Both the position numbers and the translations under genes were made by a program. From an uncultured Clostridia bacterium (GTDB lineage Bacteria; Bacillota; Clostridia; Oscillospirales; Acutalibacteraceae), in NCBI GenBank assembly GCA_945221685.1, contig CALYNN010000011.1, forward strand, positions 1-17,127: 17,127 nt of DNA. Direction: 5' to 3'. This document shows, one piece after another, positions 1 through 7,721 of the stretch; positions within the stretch are counted from its first letter, which is position 1, and every line of letters begins with the position of its first letter. Under the pieces are notes generated by a model. The model had not been told where the DNA came from. It made no database searches and saw nothing but the letters and a program-made list of their open reading frames with translations.

Positions 1-46
1 TACACGCGTAAGATCGTCGGCAGCGTCAGATGTGTATAAGAGACAG
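1..46. other. Nextera (Tn5) sequencing adapter with i5 index, not native DNA
   Basis: Positions 28-46 are the 19-base Tn5 mosaic end, 14-27 are the Nextera Read 1 adapter stem, 6-13 (GCGTAAGA) sit where the i5 index belongs, and 1-5 are the end of the P5 flank. From memory the index equals Nextera i5 N/S517. The same block occurs in reverse complement at the other end of the window. It is a library artefact that survived trimming; native sequence starts at 47. Confidence 0.98.
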
Positions 47-2449
47 AAATATACCCGAATATCCCGTTGCAAGCCTGAAAAAGTCACCCTGTACCTCAAA
101 GGGATTACCCTCCTCGGTATTCCACTCATCAATGCTACTGTTAACGGCATAGGCAATAGGTAAAAAGTAGTTGTTTTCATAAACATCCGTATCGCCGTCA
201 TCAGAGGATAAGCAGTAGCCGTAAAGCGTTTCATCAGGCTTTGAGCCTGTACCCGAGTAAAGCAGATACTTAATTCCGAACATTAAATTATAAATAGGCG
301 TTTGTGTATTATAGGTATAGCTGTTAATACGGTTACCAAACATTCCAAGGCTATATTGAAGCTGAGAATAATCCTCATATGCCATTGAAGAAAATACAGA
401 CATTCCGTTATATCCGTAATAGCAGGGGTCCATTCTTGTTTCAAGATAGCAAAGCTCTTCTCTATAAAATCCGTCGTCGTATTCTTTAAGCTTTTCCAAT
501 GCAGAAACGGTCGAGTCGTAGCTTGAGCTGTAATCCTCGTTTTCATAACTAATGTGGAATGAACGGGTGTCGCAAATAACAACCTCTGCAAAAACAAGCA
601 AAAGGCACATTACACAGGAAATAAGCTTTTTAACCTTTCTCTGTCTAAGCACATACAGAAATCCGCACCAGAGAATTACAAATGCAATGCTCGAGTATAT
701 GCTCAATGCGTCAATTTTTGTTGTAGGAGATTTTTGAACAAGAATAATAAAGAAAAGCCATAAAATTCCTACATAGCAAATATCCTTTGTGTTAATGCCG
801 TCAAGCTTTGAAAGACATTTACATCCGGCAGTAAGAATAAGAAAGCTATACATATATGAAAATCTAAAGGGCAGGTCATTTGGAAAATGAAAGGCATGCC
901 ATATAAAATTCATACAGTTATTGTTAAAGCTGAAAAGAAGCAGTAAAAGAACAAGAATATATGCAGCCTTTTCTTTAAGGCTGATTCTTTTGTTTATAAC
1001 AAACAAAGGAAGCAGTATAACTGCAAGAATTCCCGAATATATATTAGGAAGAACATCCTCGCCGCTGCTTCTTATTGTAGTTTCAAGTCCTGCAAGGTGA
1101 GAGGTCAAAAAGTCAAATATATCAAAATACGCTTCAAAATTAGTCGGGAAGGTATCTGAGGTTGCTGACGAGGAACGAAGAATTATAAATACGGGAATTA
1201 AAGTAACTGCACACACGCAGGCGGCAAGAATACTGCCGAAGGCAAAACGAACCCCATTGTTTACGAGCTTGTTATTGTAAATTGCTTTAAGGGAATAACG
1301 ATTTTTTTTCGTAAATGTAAGCTGCGGATTGATTTTTTCAGATAGCTTTGAGCTGATGGCGTAATAGAAGATAAAATAGATAACTGCAAAAATACAACAC
1401 ATAAAGCCCATATAGTAGCTTGAGAAAAACAGTAAAACCAAAGACGCACAGTAAAGACTAATACTCTTGCCGTTAATAATGTTTTCTATTCCAAGAGCGA
1501 TAAGCGGAAGCAAAATCATAGCGTCCAGCCACATAACATTCCAATAATAAGCAAGCATATACGCGCTGAAAGCATAAAACACACCTAATGCGGCAGTTAA
1601 ATAGTTATGCTTTTCCTGCGATCGGCTTAAGTAAAAGGTCAATGAGGCAGAGCTTAAAATACATTTAACAGACACTAAAAAGGTAATGGCATTAGCAATG
1701 TCCTTTTTGTCAAAAAGGAAAACAAGAGCGGAAAGAGGACTCGAAAGATAATTAAAGTAATTGCCTAAAAAGCTGCTTCCTCCGCCGGAATTCCAAGAAT
1801 AGAAAAAGCTTTGATGATTAACCACTCTATCGTAAAGCTCTGCAAATAGCGGACCGTACTGATGGTATAAATCCATACGCATTACAGTATAATCTCCAAA
1901 GGGAAAGGCAGAGTATAGAATATATATTACAGAAATACAAAACGCAGCAAAAACGCCTGAAAGAAAAATATATCGGTTAAAATAAAACGCTTTATAAATC
2001 CTTGACTTTTTTACACTTTGAGCTTCGTAGTTGCAGTCAAAAAGCAAAATCCTGTCAAAAAAGTAGTTAAAGCCAACGCTCGAAGCAATAGCAATAAACC
2101 ATACGAACGAATTCTCCATATCGAGGATATTGCCAAAGAGAAATTCGGAAAGCTTGTAAAAGCCGAAATTAACCGCACTTCTGAATATAAGCATAATTAT
2201 TTGCTTTACATTTGACGACAATATGTTTTTATGAAACACAAATCTTTTTTCGAATAAGTACAATAATGCCTCTGCAATAACAAAAGCCGCGAGAACAGAA
2301 GCAGATGCGTTTAATCCTATAAACACCTTTAGAATTTGCTTAACGGCAGTAAAAATAAAAACGCAGACTGTTGCCGCAAAACAAAATGCGACAGTTTCTC
2401 CGTTAATAAGCTGATTTGTTTTTGTTTGTTCAGTACTACTGTATTTCAT
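47..2449 (-). CDS. YfhO-family membrane protein with N-terminal GtrA-like domain, C-terminus truncated
   Basis: Large polytopic membrane protein. The open frame runs to a stop at 26-28, but its last six residues (LSLIHI) and that stop are encoded by the adapter, so about 801 native residues are seen and the true C-terminus is missing. Residues about 20-138 form four hydrophobic helices with RFVF-like (about 69-72) and NYFFDR-like (128-133) helix ends, resembling GtrA/GtcA polyprenyl-sugar flippases. The YfhO part begins near residue 160, with an acidic site in the first outer loop (D193 in the MDLYHQYG segment), about a dozen membrane segments, then a hydrophilic, probably extracellular C-terminal region from about 640. 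In Bacillus, YfhO acts with the glycosyltransferase CsbB and flippase GtcA in lipoteichoic acid glycosylation. A similar cell-envelope glycosylation role is inferred here; the substrate is unknown. The ATG is supported by an AGGTGG ribosome site 8 bases upstream (2458-2463). Confidence 0.85.
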
Positions 2450-2491
2450 CGTTTAATCCACCTAATAACCCAACACAATATATTGATACTT

Positions 2492-2520
2492 ATTATACTC
2501 ATTATATTAACATATAAAAA
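2492..2520 (-). promoter_or_regulatory. Candidate SigA promoter for the yfhO-like gene
   Basis: Read on the minus strand, a perfect TATAAT (2492-2497) lies 17 bases downstream of a poor -35 TTTTTA (2515-2520). A second TATAAT lies at 2501-2506, so the exact element is ambiguous. The region is very A+T-rich, which makes chance matches likely. It lies 43 bases upstream of the start codon. Confidence 0.35.
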
Positions 2521-2542
2521 TGAAATCTTCAACTGCTTATTT

Positions 2543-2572
2543 GTTCTATTTGAAAAATGACAAGCATACCAT
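2543..2572 (+). promoter_or_regulatory. Candidate SigE promoter of the spoIIIA operon
   Basis: GTTCTATT (2543-2550), 14 bases, then CATACCAT (2565-2572). Against the Bacillus SigE consensus (GTCATATT, 13-14 bases, CATACAAT, as remembered) this is 6 of 8 at -35 and 7 of 8 at -10 with correct spacing. The spoIIIA operon is known to be SigE-controlled in the mother cell. A start about 7 bases after the -10 would fall near 2579, leaving only about 10 bases of leader and starting inside the ribosome site. That is the main doubt. Confidence 0.5.
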
Positions 2573-2576
2573 TTAC

Positions 2577-2585
2577 AGAGGTGAT
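2577..2585 (+). promoter_or_regulatory. Ribosome binding site fixing the spoIIIAA TTG start
   Basis: AGAGGTGAT lies three bases before TTG at 2589. The upstream in-frame ATG at 2520 has no purine-rich site before it and would add 23 residues with no counterpart in the family. Confidence 0.75.
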
Positions 2586-2588
2586 AAC

Positions 2589-3563
2589 TTGAGGGAAATT
2601 AATTACTTTCTTGAAATCTTTACTCCGAACATAAGAAATCTTATTCTTTCAAATCCACCCTACATTATTGAAAAAATCACAGAGATCAGACTTAGAAAAA
2701 ATAATCCTGTTGTGATATATATTGAAAACAGTCCTTATTTTATTTCAAATAACGGTCCGCTTATTTCAAATCCTAATGAAAACTGCTTTTTAATCAACAA
2801 CGGTGATTTTGAACTAATTGTTGACCGACTTTGTAACAGCTCGTTTCATAACAATATAGAAACTATGCTAAACGGCTACATAACGGCGCAAAACGGTTCA
2901 CGAGTTGGGTTATGCTCCTCGGCCGTTTACAAAAACGGAGTCCTTGCGAGCATAAAGGATATTTCATCATTAAACATTAGAATTGCAAAGGAATTTAAAA
3001 ACTGTTCAAGAAATATCATAAATGAAATATATAAGGATAATTTGCCGAGTATCATAGTTGCCTCATTGCCGTCTATGGGCAAAACTACCTTTTTGCGTGA
3101 TTTTGCAAGAATAATTTCAAGCGGCTACAAGGGAAAATATACAAAGACAGTTATAGTTGATGAAAGAAACGAAATAGCAGGTAATTTTGACACTGGAATA
3201 AATACAGATATTATCAGCGGATTTACAAAGGCAAAGGGTATTGAAGCGGCAATAAGAACAATGTCGCCGGAGATTATAATATGCGACGAAATCAGCACTC
3301 CCGACGAGCTTGAAAAAATCAGCTTCGGCTTTTCTTCCGGAGTTAAATTTGCTGTTTCCGTTCACTTAAAATCCGCCGAAAAAATAATGCCTGACAGTGT
3401 TGCGGCAAGGCTGATAGAAACCGGTGAATTTGAATATTTAATTATTTTAAAAAAATACACTCAGGAATATTTGGTTTACAACTTAACGGAGGAAAACAGT
3501 GAAGGTATTGGGAATTTTAATGATGATTTTCTTTTCCGCCTCTTTGGGAATTATAATAGCTGA
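2589..3563 (+). CDS. spoIIIAA: Stage III sporulation protein AA, ATPase
   Basis: Secretion-ATPase-like protein (324 aa; about 307 in B. subtilis) thought to energise the SpoIIIA-SpoIIQ channel from the mother-cell side of the engulfed forespore. A P-loop is visible (residues 159-167, SLPSMGKTT, with G164, K165, T166) and a Walker B IIICDE with D233 and E234. The first P-loop glycine is a serine, as I recall for other members. The TTG start was chosen for its AGAGGTGAT ribosome site and because the product then begins near the conserved segment (LEIFTPNIRN). The longer ATG-started version from 2520 lacks a ribosome site. The 3' end overlaps spoIIIAB by 65 bases. It is first in the eight-gene operon, behind a SigE-like promoter. 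Confidence 0.93.
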   Translation: MREINYFLEIFTPNIRNLILSNPPYIIEKITEIRLRKNNPVVIYIENSPYFISNNGPLISNPNENCFLINNGDFELIVDRLCNSSFHNNIETMLNGYITAQNGSRVGLCSSAVYKNGVLASIKDISSLNIRIAKEFKNCSRNIINEIYKDNLPSIIVASLPSMGKTTFLRDFARIISSGYKGKYTKTVIVDERNEIAGNFDTGINTDIISGFTKAKGIEAAIRTMSPEIIICDEISTPDELEKISFGFSSGVKFAVSVHLKSAEKIMPDSVAARLIETGEFEYLIILKKYTQEYLVYNLTEENSEGIGNFNDDFLFRLFGNYNS

Positions 3564-3942
3564 CTACAAAAAGAAGCAGTTGGGCTATATTGATATGCTG
3601 ATTATAATTGCAGAAAAAGTGCTGATACTGCTTGAAAACACTTCACCCGATACAGAAAAAATAATGAAAATATTGATGGAAGACAAGAGGCTTAAAAATT
3701 TTGATTTTTCACTTGAAAATAAAACAATTCTTCTTGATGAGGCATACAAAGAAAAGGTGAGGGACTACTTTCAATCAATCGGCAAATATGACACCGATAC
3801 ACAAATCGGTATATCAAAGGAATTTTTATGCGATATAAGAAATCTAAAAGAAGAATATCAGCAAAGCTATAAAAGCCGCCGCAAGCTCTACTATGCTTTC
3901 GGACTGCTTTTCGGTGTGCTTTTTTCGGTGATTATTATTTAG
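3499..3942 (+). CDS. spoIIIAB: Stage III sporulation protein AB
   Basis: Small membrane-anchored component of the spoIIIA channel, distantly similar to type II secretion inner-membrane proteins. It has an N-terminal hydrophobic segment (residues about 2-21), a charged, mainly helical middle, and a C-terminal membrane helix (about 128-147) ending with VIII. At 147 residues it is shorter than the B. subtilis protein (about 171 aa), with the difference in the soluble middle. Translation starts at GTG, with GGAGG (3488-3492) six bases upstream. This start places its first 65 bases inside the end of spoIIIAA in another frame. Identity rests on its position between AA and AC and on the two-helix pattern. 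Confidence 0.9.
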   Translation: MKVLGILMMIFFSASLGIIIADYKKKQLGYIDMLIIIAEKVLILLENTSPDTEKIMKILMEDKRLKNFDFSLENKTILLDEAYKEKVRDYFQSIGKYDTDTQIGISKEFLCDIRNLKEEYQQSYKSRRKLYYAFGLLFGVLFSVIII

Positions 3943-3945
3943 GTG
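3941..3945 (+). promoter_or_regulatory. Ribosome binding site for spoIIIAC overlapping the spoIIIAB stop
   Basis: AGGTG begins within the TAG stop of spoIIIAB and lies six bases before ATG at 3952. Its own GTG (3943) is in frame with the gene and can be miscalled as the start. Confidence 0.8.
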
Positions 3946-3951
3946 ATATTT

Positions 3952-4146
3952 ATGGATGTCGATTTTATTTTCAAAATAGCTGCAATAGGTATTATTGTTG
4001 CCATTCTCAATACTGTTTTAATCAGAAGCGGCAGAGAGGATCAGGCAATGCTCACTACACTTGCAGGCGTAATTGTTGTGCTTATGATGATTGTGCCCCA
4101 AATCAGTGATTTATTTTCAACCATGAAGTCGCTGTTTGATTTATGA
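3952..4146 (+). CDS. spoIIIAC: Stage III sporulation protein AC
   Basis: A 64-residue double-helix membrane protein of the SpoIIIA complex. Two hydrophobic segments (about 6-22 and 36-52) flank a short charged loop (RSGREDQ, about 24-30), the usual family pattern and length (about 68 aa in B. subtilis). The ATG at 3952 is preferred over the in-frame GTG at 3943 because that GTG is part of the AGGTG ribosome site. The stop overlaps the spoIIIAD start in ATGA, indicating translational coupling. Confidence 0.93.
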   Translation: MDVDFIFKIAAIGIIVAILNTVLIRSGREDQAMLTTLAGVIVVLMMIVPQISDLFSTMKSLFDL

Positions 4147-4523
4147 TAAAGATTTTTGCAGTTGTAATTATTTCTCTAACCGCAATCTTGTTTCTAAAAA
4201 ACGCAGGCAGAGAATATTCAATATTTCTTTCCTTTGCAGTTGTAATATTTTTATTTGCTTATTCAGTAAATGATTTAAGCTCAATTTTGACGGAGATTAT
4301 GGGAATTTCAGACGGAGTAGAAAATCTTACGCCATACATAAAGCTTTTAATAAAAATATTGGGAATTTCTCTTGCGGCTCAATTTACTTCCGATTTATGC
4401 AGAGATTGCGGAGAAAACGCTCTTGCCTCGCAAACGGAAATAATATCTAAAATTGTCATCCTTATTATGATAATACCATTGTTTAAAACTATGATTAATA
4501 TTGTGACGGGATTGCTCAAATGA
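4143..4523 (+). CDS. spoIIIAD: Stage III sporulation protein AD
   Basis: A 126-residue membrane protein with several hydrophobic helices (about 2-18, 25-43, 65-80 and 100-122), close to the usual family length, forming part of the mother-cell membrane export apparatus. The segment around residues 66-90, containing KLLIKILGISLAAQF and then a C-R-D-C-G stretch, agrees with SpoIIIAD. It is translationally coupled at both ends: its ATG overlaps the AC stop and its TGA overlaps the AE start. Confidence 0.93.
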   Translation: MIKIFAVVIISLTAILFLKNAGREYSIFLSFAVVIFLFAYSVNDLSSILTEIMGISDGVENLTPYIKLLIKILGISLAAQFTSDLCRDCGENALASQTEIISKIVILIMIIPLFKTMINIVTGLLK

Positions 4524-5635
4524 AAAGATTTTTAATTACATTAATTATCATTTTATTGATTCCCTTTACCGCTTTTGCGCAGGACAGCGAGTATGAGGGA
4601 TATTTAGAAAGCTTTGACCTATCGGCATTTGAAAGCCTTGATGACGAAACAAGGGAATTTTTAGATGACCTGGGTATTACCGATTTTGATTACGAAAAAA
4701 TCAGTCAAATTTCCGTTTCCGATATTTTTGAATACATTTTCGAAGTACTGACAAATAAAACTCAAGGACCTATTAAAGCAGGATTAACAGTAATATGCTT
4801 TGTAATCGTTTCGGCATTTTTCAGGTCATTCGGCAATGAAATAACAAAAAGTGATATGTCGTCGTTTTTTTCAACAGTTACCGCATTGGTTATTTCGGTT
4901 TTTAATGCAGTTAAGATTGCCGACTGTGTTAATCTCTGCTGCAGTACCGTAAGGCTTTGCTCAAATTTTGCATTTGCTTTTTTTCCTGCATTTTGTCTAA
5001 TTGTTGCAACCTCAGGCGGAAGCGTTACCTCGTTTTCAGTAAACACAATGCTTCTTGCTCTTGCCCAGGGATTAAATTTTATTTCCGAAACGGTATTTGT
5101 TCCGCTGACAAATTGCTTTTTGGCTTTGGGAATTTGTTCAGGATTAAGGCAGGAGCTTAATATCGGCGGATTTATTCAGTTCTTTAAAAAGCTTATTACA
5201 ATGTCAATTTCAACTCTGTCAGCAGTATTTGTTTCAATTTTATCGGTAAAAACAGCAGTTGCCTCAAAAACAGACGCACTCGGCTTAAGGTCAATAAGAT
5301 TTGCCATAAACTCCGTTGTACCTGTTATAGGCAGTTCGATTAGCGAGGGACTGCTTTCTATCCAAAGCTATTCGGGCTTAATAAAAACGAGCGTAGGTAT
5401 TGTCGGAATTATTGCCGTAGTATGTATTTTTCTTCCGTCGATAATTGAAATTGCATTGTGGCGAGGAATGCTTTTTGTTGCAAAAATGTGCGCGTCTGTT
5501 TTTGACGATACCGCACTTTCTAAAACCGTTGAAAGCTTTGGTGACGCGTTACTTATAATCAATGTAATCCTCATTTTATGTATGGTAACAACTGTTATTT
5601 CAATAGGTATTTTAATTGCTGCAAAAACGGGGTAA
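4520..5635 (+). CDS. spoIIIAE: Stage III sporulation protein AE
   Basis: Polytopic membrane component of the channel (371 aa; near 400 in B. subtilis). A classical signal peptide is visible (residues 1-21, ending AFA before Q22). An acidic region follows (about 23-65), then some six to eight hydrophobic segments over residues 85-370. The glycine/serine-rich stretch near VPVIGSSISEGL (about 268-280) is typical of the family. It overlaps spoIIIAD by four bases (ATGA), and four bases separate its stop from spoIIIAF. The protein probably forms the export-platform part of the complex; that comparison with type III secretion is a family-level inference. Confidence 0.94.
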   Translation: MKRFLITLIIILLIPFTAFAQDSEYEGYLESFDLSAFESLDDETREFLDDLGITDFDYEKISQISVSDIFEYIFEVLTNKTQGPIKAGLTVICFVIVSAFFRSFGNEITKSDMSSFFSTVTALVISVFNAVKIADCVNLCCSTVRLCSNFAFAFFPAFCLIVATSGGSVTSFSVNTMLLALAQGLNFISETVFVPLTNCFLALGICSGLRQELNIGGFIQFFKKLITMSISTLSAVFVSILSVKTAVASKTDALGLRSIRFAINSVVPVIGSSISEGLLSIQSYSGLIKTSVGIVGIIAVVCIFLPSIIEIALWRGMLFVAKMCASVFDDTALSKTVESFGDALLIINVILILCMVTTVISIGILIAAKTG

Positions 5636-5639
5636 TTAA

Positions 5640-6086
5640 ATGGATTTTATAAAACATTGGACTTTAAATATATGCTTAACACTGATTATCGCAGTTATTT
5701 TTTCAGTGCTTTCACCAAAGGGTAATATGGGAAAATATTTTAAAATAGTAATTGCTCTGTTTGTAACAGTATCCTTTATTTATCCCATTGCCGAAGGTAA
5801 TATTGATTTAAAGTCTGAATTTTCCTCACTTTACGGATTTGCGCAGGAGCAGGAAAACTATGAGGATACATATAAAAAGATTATTGAGAACCAAATAAAA
5901 TCTTTGCTTGCGGAAAACGGTTATGAGTCCTGCCTTGTAAGCAGTAGGTTGAAAATTAATAATGAAGAAATTACGGTTGAAGAAATAAGCATTTCGGTGC
6001 CCGATAGCTATGATAGCGAAAAAATAAAAAACTTAATTTATAAAAAGCTCGGATTTGCAGTGCAGGTGAAGTATATTGGTGAATGA
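5640..6086 (+). CDS. spoIIIAF: Stage III sporulation protein AF
   Basis: Two N-terminal membrane helices (about 8-24 and 33-50) are followed by a soluble mixed alpha/beta domain of about 90 residues ending in VKYIGE, which corresponds to the ring-building-like domain of SpoIIIAF. At 148 residues it is shorter than the B. subtilis protein (about 206 aa). The ribosome site is poor: only GGGG at 5629-5632, across the end of spoIIIAE, so expression probably depends on coupling. The 3' end overlaps spoIIIAG by 8 or 11 bases depending on the AG start. Confidence 0.9.
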   Translation: MDFIKHWTLNICLTLIIAVIFSVLSPKGNMGKYFKIVIALFVTVSFIYPIAEGNIDLKSEFSSLYGFAQEQENYEDTYKKIIENQIKSLLAENGYESCLVSSRLKINNEEITVEEISISVPDSYDSEKIKNLIYKKLGFAVQVKYIGE

Positions 6087-6600
6087 TATTAAAAGTAAGC
6101 TTACTGATTTTTTTGCAAGCGAAAATAAAAAAGTAAAAATTGTAGTAATTATCGGAGCCTTGGGAATGATACTCATTTTGCTTTCAAGCCTCGGAGACGG
6201 AGCAAAGAAAGAAAATAAAAGCAGCGAAGCATTTGATTACTCATCGTATACGCAACAGCTTGAACATAAGCTAACAGAAATTATATCGCAAATTTCGGGA
6301 GTAGGTGAATGTAAGGTTATGGTTACGCTTGAAAATTCATCCGAAAATGTCTACGCAACCGACTCCGAAATAAGAAACGATGATAACACACTTAATCAAA
6401 AGGATGAATATGTTATATACGATTCGGGAAGCGGCGATTCTCCGGTTCTTATAAAAGAGTATTTTCCAAGGGTAATGGGTGTTACTGTTGTTTGCACAGG
6501 CGGTGACAACATAAAGGTCAGAGAAAAAATTATTGAAGCCGTTACGGCTATGTTTAACATATCAGCAAACAGAGTTTCTGTTTCAAAAATAAAATCATAA
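6076..6600 (+). CDS. spoIIIAG: Stage III sporulation protein AG
   Basis: Single-pass membrane protein (174 aa; about 229 in B. subtilis) whose soluble domain assembles into the large ring of the mother cell-forespore channel. A membrane helix lies at residues 21-40, followed by a linker and a ring-building domain. The strand/helix core is recognisable around SGVGECKVMVTLEN (about 75-88) and, after a loop, GVTVVCTGGDN (about 135-145), with a C-terminal helix ending near the R-V-S-V-S-K segment. The start is ambiguous: TTG 6076 and GTG 6079 are adjacent and in frame, and AGGTGA at 6064-6069 sits 6 or 9 bases upstream. TTG gives the more usual spacing. Confidence 0.92.
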   Translation: MVNDIKSKLTDFFASENKKVKIVVIIGALGMILILLSSLGDGAKKENKSSEAFDYSSYTQQLEHKLTEIISQISGVGECKVMVTLENSSENVYATDSEIRNDDNTLNQKDEYVIYDSGSGDSPVLIKEYFPRVMGVTVVCTGGDNIKVREKIIEAVTAMFNISANRVSVSKIKS

Positions 6601-6605
6601 AGGTG
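6601..6605 (+). promoter_or_regulatory. Ribosome binding site deciding the spoIIIAH ATG start
   Basis: AGGTG directly follows the spoIIIAG stop and precedes ATG at 6612 by six bases. As at spoIIIAC, its GTG (6603) is in frame and would wrongly add three residues. Confidence 0.8.
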
Positions 6606-6611
6606 ATTAAT

Positions 6612-7232
6612 ATGAGCAAAAATAAAATTGAACAAAAAAATAACGAAAATGAAAAAGTTAATATCTTAACCGAGGAACAGATAAAAAAGAAAAAGCAGGC
6701 AAGAAAAACACGACTTGCAATATCTTGCTTTGTGCTCCTTCTTGCAGTAGGCGTAATGGGAAATTGGTATTGGGAAAACAGTGATATTTCCGCAAAGGTA
6801 AGCACAATTTCATCTGCTAAGGAAAAAATATTAGGCGAGGCAACCTTTGTAGACGCAACAACAGAGCAGGCAACAGAAAGCGAATACTTTTCACAGGCAA
6901 GAGTTGATAGACAATCGGCAAGAGACGAAAGCCTTGAAAAGCTTCAAAAGGTTATAGATTCTCAAACAGCTGACGCTAAAGCACAGAAAAGCGCTGAGGA
7001 AGGAATTGAAAGAATATCAAAAAACATATCTGCCGAAAATAAAATTGAAACTCTTGTAACTGCTAAAGGAGTTAAAAACTGCATTGCAGTTATTAATGAG
7101 GACGGTACAAAGGTTGATGTGATAGTAGATGTCGAGGAATTAAGTGATACTGTAATATTGCAGATAAAAGAAATAGCAGTTGCACAGTTAGGCTGCACCT
7201 ACAGTGATGTTACAATAATTCAGTCAAATTAA
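6612..7232 (+). CDS. spoIIIAH: Stage III sporulation protein AH, partner of SpoIIQ
   Basis: Mother-cell membrane protein (206 aa) whose extracytoplasmic domain binds forespore SpoIIQ to form the channel that spans the intermembrane space. Seen here: a basic, charged N-terminus (1-33), one membrane helix (about 34-52), a variable linker rich in E, A and T, and a YscJ/FliF-like ring-building domain (about 120-206). The domain carries the signature-like DVIVDVEELS (about 172-181) and ends in VTIIQSN. The length is close to the usual 200-220. It is the last gene of the spoIIIA operon. No hairpin terminator was found after it; a new promoter starts three bases beyond its stop. Confidence 0.94.
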   Translation: MSKNKIEQKNNENEKVNILTEEQIKKKKQARKTRLAISCFVLLLAVGVMGNWYWENSDISAKVSTISSAKEKILGEATFVDATTEQATESEYFSQARVDRQSARDESLEKLQKVIDSQTADAKAQKSAEEGIERISKNISAENKIETLVTAKGVKNCIAVINEDGTKVDVIVDVEELSDTVILQIKEIAVAQLGCTYSDVTIIQSN

Positions 7233-7234
7233 TC

Positions 7235-7263
7235 TTGTATATTTATTCACTATATGTTATAAT
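7235..7263 (+). promoter_or_regulatory. Strong SigA-type promoter with extended -10 before yqhY
   Basis: TTGTAT (7235-7240), 17 bases, then TATAAT (7258-7263), preceded by TGT, which gives an extended -10. The start would be near 7270, leaving a leader of about 20 bases with GGGAGG (7276-7281) before the ATG at 7290. It separates vegetative genes from the sporulation operon upstream. Confidence 0.8.
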
Positions 7264-7289
7264 AGGCTAAAACCAGGGAGGTAATAATT

Positions 7290-7682
7290 ATGGAAATATC
7301 TTTAAAAAGCTCAATGGGCGAGCTTGTAATATCTGATGAGGTTATTTCTTCTATTGCAATTAATGCCGCAAAGGATGTTGACGGAGTATCCTCCTTCCAT
7401 TCAGGCCCGGTAGATGTGGTAAACACAATTAAACAGGGCAGCCTTAAGGTTATGAGTCCCGTAAGATTAATTCAGGACGGCGATATTTTCAGCATCAGCA
7501 TCTATATTAACCTAAAGCCCGGTGTCAATTTTCAAAATGTTGCAGTGGAGGTACAGTCAGTTGTTAAGGAAGCTGTACAGAATATGACGGGCAAGCTTGT
7601 AAATAAGGTAAATGTAATTGTTGCCGGTATTGATTTTAACACGCCTAAAAGCGCAGAAGAACCTTCTGAAACTGAAGAGTAA
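7290..7682 (+). CDS. yqhY: Asp23/Gls24-family protein (YqhY-like)
   Basis: A 130-residue cytosolic protein of the Asp23 (DUF322) family. Its beta-rich core reads as SSMGELVISDEVISSIA (about 7-23), AAKDVDGV, and then paired strands around IFSISIYINLKPGVNF (about 69-84). The tail is short and acidic (EEPSETEE). Next to nusB, this is the position of yqhY in B. subtilis, where its relative affects acetyl-CoA carboxylase activity and where accB-accC lie just upstream. Those genes are absent here. No catalytic residues are expected. It has its own strong promoter and a terminator, so it may be made at high level as a monocistronic message. Confidence 0.88.
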   Translation: MEISLKSSMGELVISDEVISSIAINAAKDVDGVSSFHSGPVDVVNTIKQGSLKVMSPVRLIQDGDIFSISIYINLKPGVNFQNVAVEVQSVVKEAVQNMTGKLVNKVNVIVAGIDFNTPKSAEEPSETEE

Positions 7683-7687
7683 CAAAC

Positions 7688-7721
7688 AATGCCGGCAATC
7701 CTGTTTTTGTCGGCATTTTTT
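7688..7721 (+). terminator. Rho-independent terminator after yqhY
   Basis: A 10-base-pair stem (7688-7697 with 7708-7717, one G-U pair) closes a 10-base loop and is followed by a run of T (7716-7721). It begins five bases after the yqhY stop and ends 23 bases before the nusB ATG. No promoter could be recognised between it and nusB. Confidence 0.85.

Noticed and set aside
2520..2588. Longer spoIIIAA starting at ATG 2520
   Set aside because: There is no ribosome site before it, the added 23 residues do not fit the family, and the SigE-like promoter lies inside this stretch. TTG at 2589 has a good site.
7233..7289. Terminator after spoIIIAH
   Set aside because: No stem with a following T run is present; the region is taken up by the yqhY promoter and ribosome site.
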